A DNA stretch of 64,000 nt from Prorocentrum cordatum (taxonomy: Eukaryota > Sar > Dinophyceae > Prorocentrales > Prorocentraceae). Below, piece after piece: positions 10,541 to 20,242 of this stretch. The translations under genes and the position numbers were made by a program. The first letter of the stretch is position 1, and every line of letters begins with the position of its first letter. Below the pieces are notes generated by a model that made no database searches, was not told the origin of the DNA, and was given only the letters and a program-made list of their open reading frames with translations. Location: the NCBI GenBank assembly GCA_963575745.1, contig CAUYUJ010018704.1, positions 160,634-224,633 of the forward strand, given 5' to 3'.

Positions 10541-11060
10541 GATCGCGCCAGCACTCGAAAGGCGGTAGCGCGCAGCGTGGCACGTCTGGCCTTGCGCCTT
10601 GCGCCACTTCGAGACACGCTGGTCTGCCGCTCTCAAGTCCGCATCTCATCACAGAAGCTGAGCACGCGAACGCCATCGGCACGCAGGTCGCGTCGCACAT
10701 GGCACGCTGCGTCAGGGGTACCTCCTTCAAGGAGAGAGGTTCGCATCTCTTCCTCGGCGGAAGGGGGCAGATGGCCAACGGACGCCCGCGGACGTAAACG
10801 GGAGGTGGCTGCGCCAGAGGATTGGCGGAAGGTTAGCGGAAACCGGCGGAAACAAATTCGAAACGCTAGCATTTGGGGATCAAGGGTTGGACGTGGACTC
10901 CATTCGGATGCGCGCAAGAAGAGAGCGAGGAATGTGTGTGTGTGTCGATATCACGGCCAGGGCGACGAAATCTCCAGATTTCGTGGCCCATTCATTCTCT
11001 TCTGTCAATGAGTCCCCTGGCCCCCCTTGTCCGCGTGCGCGCCTCGGGTCATGATGCGCT
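10541..11060. other. no identifiable feature
   Basis: Overlapping ORFs of up to about 140 codons without recognisable motifs. A small palindrome GAAATCTCCAGATTTC lies at about 10967-10982. Confidence 0.2.
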
Positions 11061-11094
11061 AACCCCTGAAACACATGCATCGGCAGAAAGGTAT

Positions 11095-11238
11095 AATTTC
11101 GGAGGTCCGCTCGGATTTTTTGGATCGGCGCTGGACCCCCCCTTACCGGCGCGCGGAGCGCGCCATGGGGCGGCGTGGGAGACGCCAAGCTGGAGGGGTC
11201 AGCACCGACCCAACAAATTCGCGCGGGCCTCTGAAATA
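11095..11238. mobile_element. MITE E, complete copy 1
   Basis: The left arm TTTCGGAGGTCCGCTCGGAT, then TTGGATCGGCGCTGGACCCC, is inverted at the right end (GGGGTCAGCACCGACCCAAC, then TTCGCGCGGGCCTCTGAAAT). A smaller GC-rich palindrome (GGCGCGCGGAGCGCGCCATG) sits in the centre. About 144 bp, non-coding. Relatives at 12010-12153, 1366-1430 and 23580-23640. Confidence 0.7.
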
Positions 11239-11294
11239 AGGACCGCTTTTTGTTTGTAAGGGGGCTCGCTTGACGCTTCGGCCCCACCCTGCTG

Positions 11295-11480
11295 CACTCT
11301 GAGTGTGAGCGGGTCTGAGCGTGAGTCTGAGTGTGAGCATTCCGATGCGAATGAGTGCGTGGACGTGAGTAATTTGAGTGTGGTTGTGAGCTTGCGAGGT
11401 CTGAGTGTATTTGAGTGTCAGTGGTCTGAGCGTGAGCGTGAGTGCGTGTGTGTGAGAGGTCTGAGATCATCTGAGTGGGA
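11295..11480 (+). repeat. GAGTGTGAGTCTGAG minisatellite
   Basis: Degenerate hexamer array (TGAGTG, TGAGCG, TGAGTC) beside repeat P. The same pairing of array and P recurs near 52 kb on the opposite strand. Confidence 0.75.
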
Positions 11481-11509
11481 GTGCCCCCGCCCCTGTGGGC
11501 TCCCCCCTC

Positions 11510-11660
11510 GGAGTGCTGACACGTCCTCACAATCTGCTCCGGGAGCAGGGGATGCTGGGCACCCAAACTGACAAACCGCCTGAGACACCCCCCCAATCTG
11601 AGCGCCAATCCTGGAGTGTCACTGGCGGCCCCCCTTGGTGGTGTTAAAACCAAACCCTCG
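11510..11660. repeat. repeat P, copy 1
   Basis: Contains CTGCTCCGGGAGCAG (hairpin), GATGCTGGGCACCCAAAC, GCCTGAGACACCCCCC and GGAGTGTCACTG in the order also found twice at 52435-52735. Confidence 0.6.
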
Positions 11661-11669
11661 CCGGAGGCA

Positions 11670-11915
11670 TCCTCACAGTCTGTGTGTGAGTGGTTCTGAG
11701 AATTAGTGAGTCTGAGTGAGACAGTGGTGTGACTGAGCCTGAGTGAGGAAGAGTGAGTCTGAGCGCGAGTGAGTCTGAGTGAGACTGAGTCTCAGTGAGT
11801 CTGAGTGGGAATGAGTCTGAATCTGAGTGAGTCTGATCGCGAGTGATTATGCGTATGAGTGAGTCTGAGTATGAGTGAGTCTGAGGAAGAAGAGGAGGAG
11901 GAGGAGGAGGAGAAG
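11670..11915 (+). repeat. TGAGTC minisatellite
   Basis: About 240 bp of GAGTCTGAGTGAGTCTGAG units, followed by a short GGA run. The reverse complement of this sequence type occurs at 52075-52430. Confidence 0.8.
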
Positions 11916-12009
11916 GAGGGTGTAAGTTGTGCGGGAGGAGGTCCGACGGCGTCTGAGTGAACACAAGACCCGCATCCCAGGATATGGGAAAACATGACCT
12001 AAACATACA

Positions 12010-12153
12010 CTTTCGGAGCTCCGCGCGGATGTCTTGGATCGGCGCCAAACCCCCCTCTTAGCGGCGCCCCTGGCGCAGCTCATGGCGCGCTCCGAGCGCC
12101 AGGGAGGCGGGCCCAGCACAGATCCAAGGAAATCCGCGTGGAGCGCCGACAGT
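12010..12153. mobile_element. MITE E, complete copy 2
   Basis: The left arm TTTCGGAGCTCCGCGCGGAT and TCTTGGATCGGCGCC is mirrored by GATCCAAGGAAATCCGCGTG and GAGCGCCGACAG at the right. The central palindrome is GGCGCCCCTGGCGCAG ... GAGCGCCAGG. Non-coding. Confidence 0.7.
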
Positions 12154-12175
12154 TCACCTATATGCCGTTGGTTGT

Positions 12176-12343
12176 CCAGGAGGGAAAAACACACAGACAC
12201 AATGAATCGTCGTTGCCTCAGAAATGCGGGAAGAGATGGGAAGTGTGTGGGGGGGACAAAAACACAGAAAGCATGGGAAAAGATGCGGAATCTTGTTATA
12301 GTTGTGTGTATGTACTTGTGTGTCCCAGGGCCCCTTCCATTGT
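12176..12343. repeat. repeat B, copy 1
   Basis: About 168 bp from AGGAGGGAAAAACACACAGA and CACAATGAATCGTCG to CTTGTGTGTCCCAGGGCC. Shared in order by copies at 18952-19144, 21806-21972, 50565-50735 and 50879-51050. Probably a non-autonomous mobile element, but clear inverted ends are lacking. Confidence 0.65.
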
Positions 12344-12555
12344 GCTTCTACGAGTGAACGGGGACGTCGGCTCCACCTGGCTGGCGCCCTCGCGCTCGAG
12401 CGGCTGGCGCCCTCGCGCTCGAGCGGCTCCGAGGCCCGGGCGTCCGCTGGTCGGCCTCGTCTCCTGGGTCGCTGTCGGGGCGAGGTGTCCAGCCAGGACG
12501 CCGCGCCGTTGAAGGCCGCTACGACTGGCGTGCCCCTGACGAGCATGAACGTCAT

Positions 12556-12622
12556 CCTTCTCCTCCTCCTCCTCCTCCTCCTAATTCTCCTCCTCCTCCT
12601 CCTCCTAATTCTCCTCCTCCCC
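12556..12622 (+). repeat. (CTC)n microsatellite
   Basis: CTC triplets with two AATTCTCC interruptions. Confidence 0.85.
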
Positions 12623-12814
12623 CCCCCCACAACGCCCTGCGAGTTTTAGAAAGCCAGAGGATCCCGAAGTCTCTTGCGGCCTGTCGGCTCAAGGCCCAGC
12701 CAGCTTGGCTCGTGCCACAGAAAGTGTGGCTCAAGGCGTCGCGTGGCTTGACGCCTACATATTTGCATCGTAGGCACGCTCCCCCGCAGCCTTCTGTGCT
12801 GCTTACCAGCGTCC

Positions 12815-15800
12815 ATGGCGCTGCGGGGCTCTTGTCTCGCGACTAACTCGTTTTGTTTTTTACTATGTTTTTCTTGCCTTGCCAACGTGCCCAATTTGGC
12901 GAGCTCCCTGGAGGAGTGCGCCGTGGAAGCCAAAGGAGACTGCTGGGACGACGCCCCGCGCCGCGTGCTCCTGCTCCAGCAGCGGCACGACGTGGTGCTG
13001 CCTCCAGACGCAGCGAGCGCGCCCGGCGCTGCGCGGTCGACCGCTCCGGTGCCACCCGGCCCTGCGCGGCGACCGCCCGGCGGCACGCACTGGAGAGGCC
13101 ACCCCGAGCTGGCGCAGGACGGCGCCGCGCCCCCGGCGCCCGCAGAGCTCCCGGGCGCTCGCCCGCCGCTGCCCCGCAGCGCGGGCCCGCCCGCCCCCGA
13201 TGGGGGCCCGCGGAGGGCGCCCGTGGCCGCCGCGCGGGAGGCCGGCGGCGCGGAGGGCGCCCGCGGGGTGCCCGCCGGCGCGGCCGCGGCGAACAAGTCC
13301 GCGGGAGGAGGAGGGGCCGCGGGCCTCTCCCCGGCGGGCGCGGCCGGCGCCTCCCCGGCGGCGCAGGGCGAGGCTGCCGTGGAGCGCCCGCAGCTGCCCG
13401 GCGGCCCGAGCTCGGCCGCAGCCGTCGAGGGCCCGCGGGGGGCGCCGGAGGTGGCCGGCGCGCCTGCTGCAGGCGAAGTCGGGCGAGGCGGCGTCGGGAC
13501 GCCCGCCGGAGCGGCCGTGGCGGGCGAGTCTGCGGGACATGCCGCTGCAAGCTTCCACCCGTCTGGCGCGTTGGCTGCCGTTGATCTCAAGGTTCGGGGG
13601 GGCGTCAGCTTGCCTCAGCCACGCGCAGAGGGGGGTGGGGGGAGGGGGAGGGCTTCTTAGAAGCACCCCTGCTTCTTAGAAGGCGCGGGCCTATCTATAG
13701 ATGTAAGGCCGGCGCCTTCTAAGAAGCAGCCTGCTTCTAAGAAGCCCTCCCCCCTCCCCCCACCCCCTTGTGCGCGCCGCCAAGTTCAGGGGGGCGTCAG
13801 CTTGTCACCCGCACCGATACCGATCCTGAGCAGGCCGATCTTGGGCCCATGATTCGTTCAGATGTAAGTCTGGCCTGTCCCTCTACAGGGGGAAGATTCA
13901 AAAATAATCCAAAAATAGCGTGGGGACGATTTTTTGTTTAGTATTTGTTGACCATTTGGGGGCATTGTTTGACTATTGTTTCATTTTTCGTCCAAAATCC
14001 CCCTGTAGGGGAATATTCAAAAATAGTCCCAAAATAGTGTGGGGACGTTTTTTGTTTAGTAGTGTTGACCATGTGGGGGCATTTTTTGATGTTTTTTTTT
14101 GCTCCTCTCCTTTTTCGTCCGAAATCCCCCTGTAGGGGGACACGCCCGACTCAATTTTAGATACCTCACTGGCCAAGGGAGCAGATCCTTCGGGTGTTGC
14201 TAGAAGTACCCCTGGCCCAAGGTACCCCCAGGATTCTCGGGATGATCCAGACGGCCTCCAGGGCACCCCTCACGAGGCCCAGGGGGTCCCAGGCTTAGTG
14301 GGCCCTGGAAACGACAGGGCCGTTTTTTTATCGGTTCCGTTTTGCCGTTTTCTTGCCGGTTCCGACGCCATTTTTTTACCGGTTCCGTCGCCGTTTTTTG
14401 ACCGGTTCCGGCTCCGGTTCCAATCCTGGAGCTTTTTTTTTGCCGTTTCCGGTCGCTGTTTTTTTGCCGTTTCCCTGTTCAAGGGGCATTTTCTCGGAAA
14501 CGGTGAAAGAACGGCCCTGCCGTTTCCGGGGCCCACTAAGGTCCCAGGGGCTCAAAACTGGTGCGAAAAGCTGGGGGCACCTTGGGCCAGGGGTACTGCT
14601 AGCAACACCCGGATCCTGGGCCCAGCACGGGTCCAGGGGCGTGCGCGCCGATCCCGGGCCCGGCACGGGTCCTGCCAGGATCGGTGTCGGCGTACAGTTA
14701 AGTCGGGCCTGTCCCTCCACAGGGGAAATTCAAAAATTGCCAAACAAAAATAGTATGGGGACTATTTATTTGTTATTTCTGCGTGTCATGTTTGAATCTG
14801 TTTGGGCTATTTTTCATTTTTCCTCCGAAATCGGCCTGTACGAGGATATGCCCGACCTAAGTGTACAGTTGGCGCCCTCCTACCTGAAGGTGACCGCCAC
14901 CGAGGAGAACCGGTACGTGTCGATCGGGATCTTGTGGTTCTTCTTCGTTGGCCTGATGTTCTGGGCGAAGCACACCACGTGCGACGCGTACCTGATGCCC
15001 GCCATCAACGTCTTCGTGGACAGGATGCGGGCCAGCGAGCAGGCCTGGCTCCAGAGGTGGGGCGAGGAAGCAGTCGCCGGAGCCACCATCTGCGCGCTAG
15101 GGTGCAACGGCCCAGAGCTTTTCTGCAACTTCATCGCCCTGTACACGGGCAGCGACGCGGGCATTGGGACGGTTGTTGGCTCCGAGATCTTCAACCTGCT
15201 CGTTATCATCGGCGCCACGATCATGGCGACCCACAGCCTGCCGCTCCAGCTCGACCTCGCGCCTTTCGCCCGCGATGTGTTCTTCTACGGCCTGTCGGTC
15301 GGCCTGCTCTACTGCGTGCTCTCGGACAAGCAGGTCGAGTTCTGGGAGTCGCTCGTGCTCCTTGCGGCGGCGATGCTGTACGTGGCGGCGGTGTACTTCA
15401 CCTCGGACGTGGCCGACATGCTGTGGGGTGCCGGCGCAGCCCAGGCCGCCCTGCCGTCCTCGGCGGGCCTCGCTGCGCCGCCCGCGGGGCAGCCCGGCGA
15501 CCTGCCCGACGGCAAGGTCTCCAGGAGGAGCAGCCGGGCGGGCTCCTTCCACGGGGTGACGGTGCAGGTCGAGGAGGTGGTGCACAGCCGCATGACGGAC
15601 GCCACGCACCTCAAGAGGACGATGGACGCCAACGACTTCGCCGTGGAGACCGGCATCGACGTCGCCCTGTGGACGTCGCAGCGCACCGTCAGGCAGTCCC
15701 GGAGGCCCTCGCTCGGCCCGCAGCTGGAGGACGTCCAGGACGCGGTGCTGGCGGGGCCCAGGCTGCTCTACAAGGACCTCAAGGAGGTTGTTGTCCGGTC

Positions 15801-17059
15801 AGAGGGCGTGATGGACCTCGAGTTTTGGCCACACGTCTGGGAGCACGTGACTTTGAGGGTGAGGTGTGGGACTTCGGTGGAGCGCGACGAGCTGCTGGCG
15901 AAGGTCAGGGAGTATTCTCTGGGGAAGCCCTGGGAGCACGAGTACGACGCCTCTGTTCATTCCGCGTTTGTCCGCTTCAAGCGTACTTTGACGGCAGATA
16001 GCAGCATAGTGGAGAAACTCTCAGCATTTCCTGAGTTGATCGTTAACGTATGCTTGATGAGCACACTGTCCGTGGTCGACGTGAAGGACATCCGGAACGA
16101 GGGGCGATGGGGGCTGTGTTTCTTGGGCGGTATGTTTTGGTTGGGCTTGCAGTCGTATTTCTTGCTGGAAGCCTGCGACTGCATCCACTATCATATACCA
16201 GCAATTCCCACCAGCTTCCTCGGCATCACGGTGTGCGCTGTGGGCACATCGTTCCCGAACGCGATCGCCTCCGTCATACTGGCGCAGCAGGGGCAGCCCG
16301 CTGCAGCGGTCGCCAATGCCCTGGGGTCCAACGTGCAGAACGTGTTCCTCGCGATGGCGTTGCCCTGGGCGTTCTACTCTGCGCAGATGCTGAGCTTCGG
16401 AGCCATCTCGCAGGACGTGGCGGGCATCGACGAGGCGGTCGCCGGCGCGGCCCCTGCCAGCTCGAGTCGATCCGATTTGAAAGATCTCGATGCAGTTTCG
16501 ATCCGACTTTGTTTTCGAATCGATTCTGGTTTCGATTTCGATCCGATCTCGAGGATTCAATGCGTCCGATTTCGGTCTGGACGTCCTTGCGTAGGCCTCG
16601 ACTTGGGCCGCCGGTCGTTGAGTTCGAGGCCTCACCATCTGCCCGCCGATGTCTGTCAACTCGACGTACAGTGAGCACCCCAAATTAGAAATTTGCTTTG
16701 CAGCAGGTGCCCCACGGAAGATTCTCATCCCCCGATGGACTTCTGGGGCCACAGAAGCCCTGGGGCAACTTAGGATCCTCAACGATCGACGGAAAGTGTG
16801 CCCCAAGATTTCTTATGGCCAGATTTCTTAACGTGCGGCGTGTCTGTTGCATTTCATGGTCGATTCGACTTCCTTGTTCGATGTTTGGTCATCCTGCCAG
16901 GGCGTTCTCTGGATGATGGGCACCCTGGCGCTGCTGCTGCTGGTCTCGCTATGGCCGCCCACTTTCGGGCTGCTGAAGAGCCACGGGGTTCTCTTCATCC
17001 TGGTTTACGCGGCATACCTGGTGGACATCACCGCTGAGACGTTCGGGGTCAAAGTGTGA
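12815..17059 (+). CDS. Na+/Ca2+ exchanger family protein (CaCA superfamily), three exons
   Basis: Proposed exons 12815-13591, 14869-16413 and 16901-17059 (826 aa). All junctions are phase 0: CTCAAG|GTTCGG to TACAG|TTGGCG, and TCGCAG|GACGTG (GA donor) to GCCAG|GGCGTT. Exon 1 starts with a signal peptide (MALRGSCLATNSFCFLLCFS) and continues as an Ala/Pro/Gly-rich linker. Exon 2 has a first membrane segment with TCDAYLMPAINVF, then alpha-1 (GATICALGCNGPELF ... GTVVGSEIFNLLVIIG). A loop of about 290 residues and alpha-2 (GITVCAVGTSFPNAIAS ... GSNVQNVFLAMALPW) follow. Exon 3 adds two membrane segments ending AETFGVKV. The alpha repeats form the ion pathway in this family. The alpha-1 Glu is kept. 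The alpha-2 Asp (GTSxPD) is Asn, and GSNVQNVFL is closer to NCX than to K+-dependent NCKX. Exon 1 membership and the second donor are inferred; exon 2 identity is firm. Confidence 0.8.
13622..13777. mobile_element. foldback element F, copy 1
   Basis: Long hairpin. The left arm GGGGAGGGCTTCTTAGAAGC and TGCTTCTTAGAAGGCGCGG is mirrored by GGCGCCTTCTAAGAAGCAG and GCTTCTAAGAAGCCCTCC around a 15-base loop. The termini are G-rich at the left and C-rich at the right. A 25-bp near-identical direct repeat ending GGGGGGCGTCAGCTTG lies on both sides (about 13588-13613 and 13782-13806). Second copy at 62751-62911. Confidence 0.75.
13864..14152. mobile_element. MITE A, tandem pair A2
   Basis: Two MITE A bodies share an internal terminus. 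The left end GTAAGTCTGGCCTGTCCCTC is followed by a body with GTGGGGACGATTTTTTG. The junction TCCCCCTGTAGGGGAATATT leads into a second body, and the right end is CCCCCTGTAGGGGGACACGC then CCGAC. Confidence 0.75.
14183..14616. mobile_element. foldback element R (about 434 bp)
   Basis: Arms of about 150 bp. Left: GATCCTTCGGGTGTTGCTAG, TACCCCTGGCCCAAGGTACC, later TTAGTGGGCCCTGGAAACGA. Right, inverted: CGTTTCCGGGGCCCACTAAG, GGCACCTTGGGCCAGGGGTA, AGCAACACCCGGATCC. The core is a TTTTTGCCGTTTCCGGT-like repeat. Mirror-image ORFs across it (both beginning MGPGN) come from the symmetry, not from genes. Confidence 0.75.
14697..14860. mobile_element. MITE A, copy A3 (at the exchanger intron 1 acceptor)
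   Basis: GTTAAGTCGGGCCTGTCCCT at the left is mirrored by GGATATGCCCGACCTAA at the right. Body with ATAGTATGGGGACTATTTA. TTAA and CTAA flank the 7-base GTCGGGC and GCCCGAC ends. Confidence 0.8.
16414..16900 (+). other. exchanger intron 2 (proposed GA-AG)
   Basis: Reading through from exon 2 gives an uncharacteristic tail (RSDLKDLDAVSIRLCF) in place of the expected membrane segments. These resume at 16901 in another frame. The donor CAG|GACGTG restores phase; GAG|GCGGTC at 16434/16435 is an alternative. The intron holds ATTTCGATC repeats and a repeat T copy. Confidence 0.5.
16680..16815. repeat. repeat T, copy 1
   Basis: CAGGTGCCCCACGGAAG, TCATCCCCCGATGG, CCACAGAAGCCC and GTGTGCCCCAAGATTTCTTA recur in order at 63176-63300 and, more diverged, at 24985-25110. 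Confidence 0.6.
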
Positions 17060-17780
17060 TGCAGGGTGGGCCCAGCCTCGTCGGCGCTTTCTTGGGATAC
17101 TAGGGCGGGCCCTCGCGAATGGCTCGCTCCGAACCCTCCCTCACGCGTCATCCTCACCCCCCGTTCCCTCCTGTATGAAATCCTGCCGTCCCAGCTTTCC
17201 CTCAATCGTCGAATCGTGAGGGATGCTCTTTGTTGCCCCTCCCATCGCACTGCAGCGCCGGCAGGCGAGGCACCGTGAGTTGGTGGGTGCTCGGGCAAAC
17301 ATCGCACACTAGCGATGGACGGCGATGTCCCCAATTTGCCGTGCTTCAGGTATGAAGATCTTGCAACAGTTCGAGTCACACTTTTTCTTCATCACCGGCA
17401 TCCTCCGACTCCTCTGTCCTGCCCCCCTCCTCCCAGCTCAACGTATGGTTCCGCACCTCTTCAATACAGTGGCGGCCATTCTGGCGGTGTGTCGTACAGA
17501 ACCTTCCGCACAGCCCGACAGGCATTTCTGGCAAAGACGCAGCAGGAAATGCTCGGTGGGCATGCCGCATAACCACCCAATATATTATTCTAAGTTTGGC
17601 GCTCGTCGCGTCGTTTGTGCTCTGACGCGTGCTGGGCCAGCTCGTAGAGCTTGGCGGCACGACGGACGAGGCCGAGGCGTGCGGACGCGTCGCCGAGCCG
17701 CTTGCGATTGCCGCTGTGCTGGGCCCGAAAGACAAAAGTCCGAGCATGTGCCCAGGGTGGCCCCGCAGTGGGCGCCACCC
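17060..17780. other. region downstream of the exchanger gene, nothing assigned
   Basis: No polyadenylation signal or gene can be identified. A GC-rich part at 17630-17740 is open on both strands (LGQLVELGGTTDEAEACG on +, ARLGLVRRAAKLYELAQHAS on -) and could contain an exon. Orientation cannot be decided. Confidence 0.2.
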
Positions 17781-17998
17781 CAGCATACTTCTGCTGCATG
17801 TGTGCGTCGTTCCCCCTCAGGAGCGACGCGCGCACCGAGACATCTTCACAGCACCTGCGTCGTGGCGGGCGCTTCCCGGCCACGCCGCTCGGGAAACGAT
17901 GTGGCTGCCACGAGGTGGGTATATACTATAATGTTTGTCTCGGACGCGCGCCTCCAAGGAGGACGCATAGTACCAGTGTGTCTCTGTGCGTCCCGCTC
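17780..17998. repeat. repeat U, copy 1
   Basis: Shares GCGACGCGCGCACCGAGA, GCGTCGTGGCGG, CGCTCGGGAAACGATGT and GGAGGACGCATAGTAC with 46495-46700 in the same order. A rearranged relative is at 50738-50878. Confidence 0.65.
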
Positions 17999-18239
17999 AG
18001 GGCAGTAGTTCATTGACTGGGGGGGGGCGGGGGGGTGGCGGGGGAGGGCGACGCACCACTCGACGTGTCTGGTTCCGGAGGCTCTCGAGCGCGGCCTGTT
18101 TTGAAGGCCAGCCCTGGCAGCGCCCCCCCCCCCCCCCCAGGCCCGCAAGAGGAAGGAGGAGGCCCAGAGAGCCTCGGGAGTGCCAGGGGAGCGCCCAGAC
18201 AGGGCTCGTCCTGAGGCTTGGGCTCGTCTTGGGAGGGTC

Positions 18240-18890
18240 CCCCTCATCCCGCGAAAGAGGCCCAGCAGGGCGAGAGAGAGAGGCAGGAGGGGGAGGGAGG
18301 ACGCAACCAATGCGAGGAAGAGGTTTGCTTCTTCGGGTTCGGTACGGGGGGGGGGAAAGGAGGAGGGTGGGCAGGAGGAGGGCGGGCGGATGAGAGGGTG
18401 GAAAAAGAGGAATCGGAGGAGGAGGAGGAGGAGGAGGAGGAGGAGGAGGAGGACGGGCAGAAGGAACGGGCGGCGGGTGGGTAGAATGAGGAGGAGGGGG
18501 GAGGGGGGAGCAGGGGGATGCAGAGGAGGGAAATGGTGAAGACGAGGGCGAGAAGGAGGACAATGAATAGACGGAGGGACACAAGTGATAAGCGAGGGCG
18601 CAGTAGGAGAGGGAGGGAGCGATTGCTAAGGAACAGTAATGGGAGCAGAACCATAAGGATGCGGGAAGGCAAGGTAGAAGTGGGAGAAGAGCAGGAGAAG
18701 GAGGAGGATGAGGGAGACGAGGACACGGAGGCGCAGGACGAGGAGGAGGATGATGAGGAGGGCCGAGGCTAAGGACAGGGAGGGCGGGAAACCTAGTGAA
18801 GCAAATGGAGCGGGAGGGATGATGTGGCGGATGGGAAGAGGAGGTTGTGGAGGGGGGGATGGGGGAGGGCAGAGAGCAGAGGAACTGGGC
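18240..18890 (+). repeat. purine-rich GGA/GAG region
   Basis: About 650 bp of AGGAGG-, GGGAGG- and GGAGGA-rich sequence, including a pure (GGA)n block at about 18415-18455. Low-complexity ORFs on both strands only. Confidence 0.8.
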
Positions 18891-18951
18891 GAGGCGCATG
18901 CGCCGCCCTGCACAGCGGTCGTCCAGACAGCAGCCTACGACGTTGCACGCA

Positions 18952-19144
18952 ACACTCAGGAGGGTAAAAGACACACAGACACAATTCATCGTCGATTCCC
19001 CAGGAAAAATAAGGAAATATGGACAATGGGGGGAAAGACAAAAACCAAGAAAAGATGTGGAAATATAGGGGAATCTGGTTATTCGTTTTTTTTTTTTGTG
19101 TGTGTGTGTGAGTCTTTGTGTGTGTGTGTGTCCCAGGGCCCCTT
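18952..19144. repeat. repeat B, copy 2
   Basis: CTCAGGAGGGTAAAAGACAC, CATCGTCGATTCCCCAGG and GTGTGTCCCAGGGCCCCTTC in the order seen in other B copies, with a (T)n(GT)n stretch inside. Confidence 0.7.
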
Positions 19145-19479
19145 CAAACACGTCATTGAGAAGCTCCCACTTGCCGTTCACGTTAAACTCAAACGCGCGC
19201 GCGCGGGGCGCGCAGGTGGGCTTTACCAGCAGGAATGGGAAGGCAGCTGCGCGTGTGGTTCGGCTCGGACCTTGAACCCTTGGCGGTAAGACCTGCTGAG
19301 CCATCGTTGCCGCCGCCTCTGCCTTCTCTTGCGCTGCACGCCCGTGCGTGACGCCTGGTCGGCATGAGGGTGCCGTCGGCAGGGGAAGTAGTCGGGCTCC
19401 TGATTCCTGGCTACTTGGCTTCTGGACGGGTTCGGATCCTTCTTCTCAGGCAGGCCTAGAAACGGGACAAATCGCTACA

Positions 19480-19580
19480 CAGCGTTCCGGAACGCTCCGG
19501 GACGCTCTCGGAGCGTTCTGGAACGTTCTGGAACGGCTGCGGCGCCCGATGCACTTGCCAGACCCGCTGGCACCCAGACC
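19480..19580. repeat. repeat V, copy 1 (GGAACGTTCC-like palindromes)
   Basis: Runs of GTTCCGGAACGCTCC, GAGCGTTCTGGAACG and TTCTGGAACGG, then GCGGCGCCCGATGCA and CCAGACCCGCTGG. The last two are shared with 31085-31150. Confidence 0.5.
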
Positions 19581-19659
19581 TCCCCCACCTGTCCTCCAAC
19601 TTAGTCCCGTCCCTGGTTTCGCTTTGTGGGACGCTCTGCAGACAAACGTACAGCGAGCG

Positions 19660-20240
19660 GCTTGGGAAAAGGAACACTTACTTTTCAACAGGGGCTCGGT
19701 CGTTCCTTAGGCTCGCATGCGTTGTGGATCGCCCCTTGTGGGCTATGTGTTGTTTATCGTTCCTTGTGCGCTACTCCCTGGAAAAAGAGGGGCTTCGTGC
19801 CTTCATCGTGCCTCGGGTCAGGCCGATCTGCAACAGTTTTGGACGCTTCGGGAACGGCCGCTCGTTCCGGGCTGAACGACCCCCGCGGTTGTCAGAGGCC
19901 AACGCCGAAGTCGGCACGACGCGAAGCCGACGTGTGTCCTCCGATCCTGTCCCGTCCCCGGCGTCGCTCTGGGGGGCGCTCCCTGCAAACAAGCCTGCGG
20001 CCCGTGGGCTCGCGCGCGTGCTGGATCGCTCCCCTGTGCGCTATACGTGTCATTGCGTGTCGTTCCCGACGCGCGTGCGTTCTGCCCTGACAGAAAATTA
20101 GGGGCCTCGTTCCTCGTTTGTCGTTCCCGACGCGTGTGCGCTCTTCCTCGAGGGAAAAAAGGGGCCTCGTTCCTCGTTTGTCGTTCCCGATGCGTCCGTG
20201 CTTCCCGATGCGTTCGTGCTTCTCCCTCGAGGAAAAAAAT
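19660..20240 (+). repeat. GGGGCCTCGTTCCTCG tandem array, left part
   Basis: Repeats of GGGGCCTCGTTCCTCGTTTG and TCGTTCCCGATGCG, with CCTCGAGGAAAAAA between units, becoming regular from about 20040. The array resumes on the far side of element S1 at 21327. Confidence 0.65.
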
Positions 20241-20242
20241 AT

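Larger units (their letters stand above)
13592..14868 (+). other. exchanger intron 1, built of inverted-repeat elements
   Basis: Begins GTTCGG and ends TGTACAG. Nearly all of its 1277 bp is accounted for by foldback F (13622-13777), a tandem pair of MITE A (13864-14152), foldback R (14183-14616) and another MITE A (14697-14860), which ends eight bases before the proposed acceptor. Confidence 0.55.

Noticed and set aside
12455-12555. Minus-strand exon (reads FMLVRGTPVVAAFNGAASWL)
   Set aside because: Natural-looking peptide, but short, next to a CTC microsatellite and a 24-bp tandem duplication, and without visible splice partners.
14270-14753. Paired ORFs beginning MGPGN on opposite strands
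   Set aside because: Mirror images created by foldback R. The exchanger frame only becomes credible from 14869.
16455-16674. C-terminal extension of the exchanger ORF to the stop at 16674
   Set aside because: Uncharacteristic sequence made of repeated ATTTCGATC units. Expected membrane segments resume at 16901, so this is read as intron.
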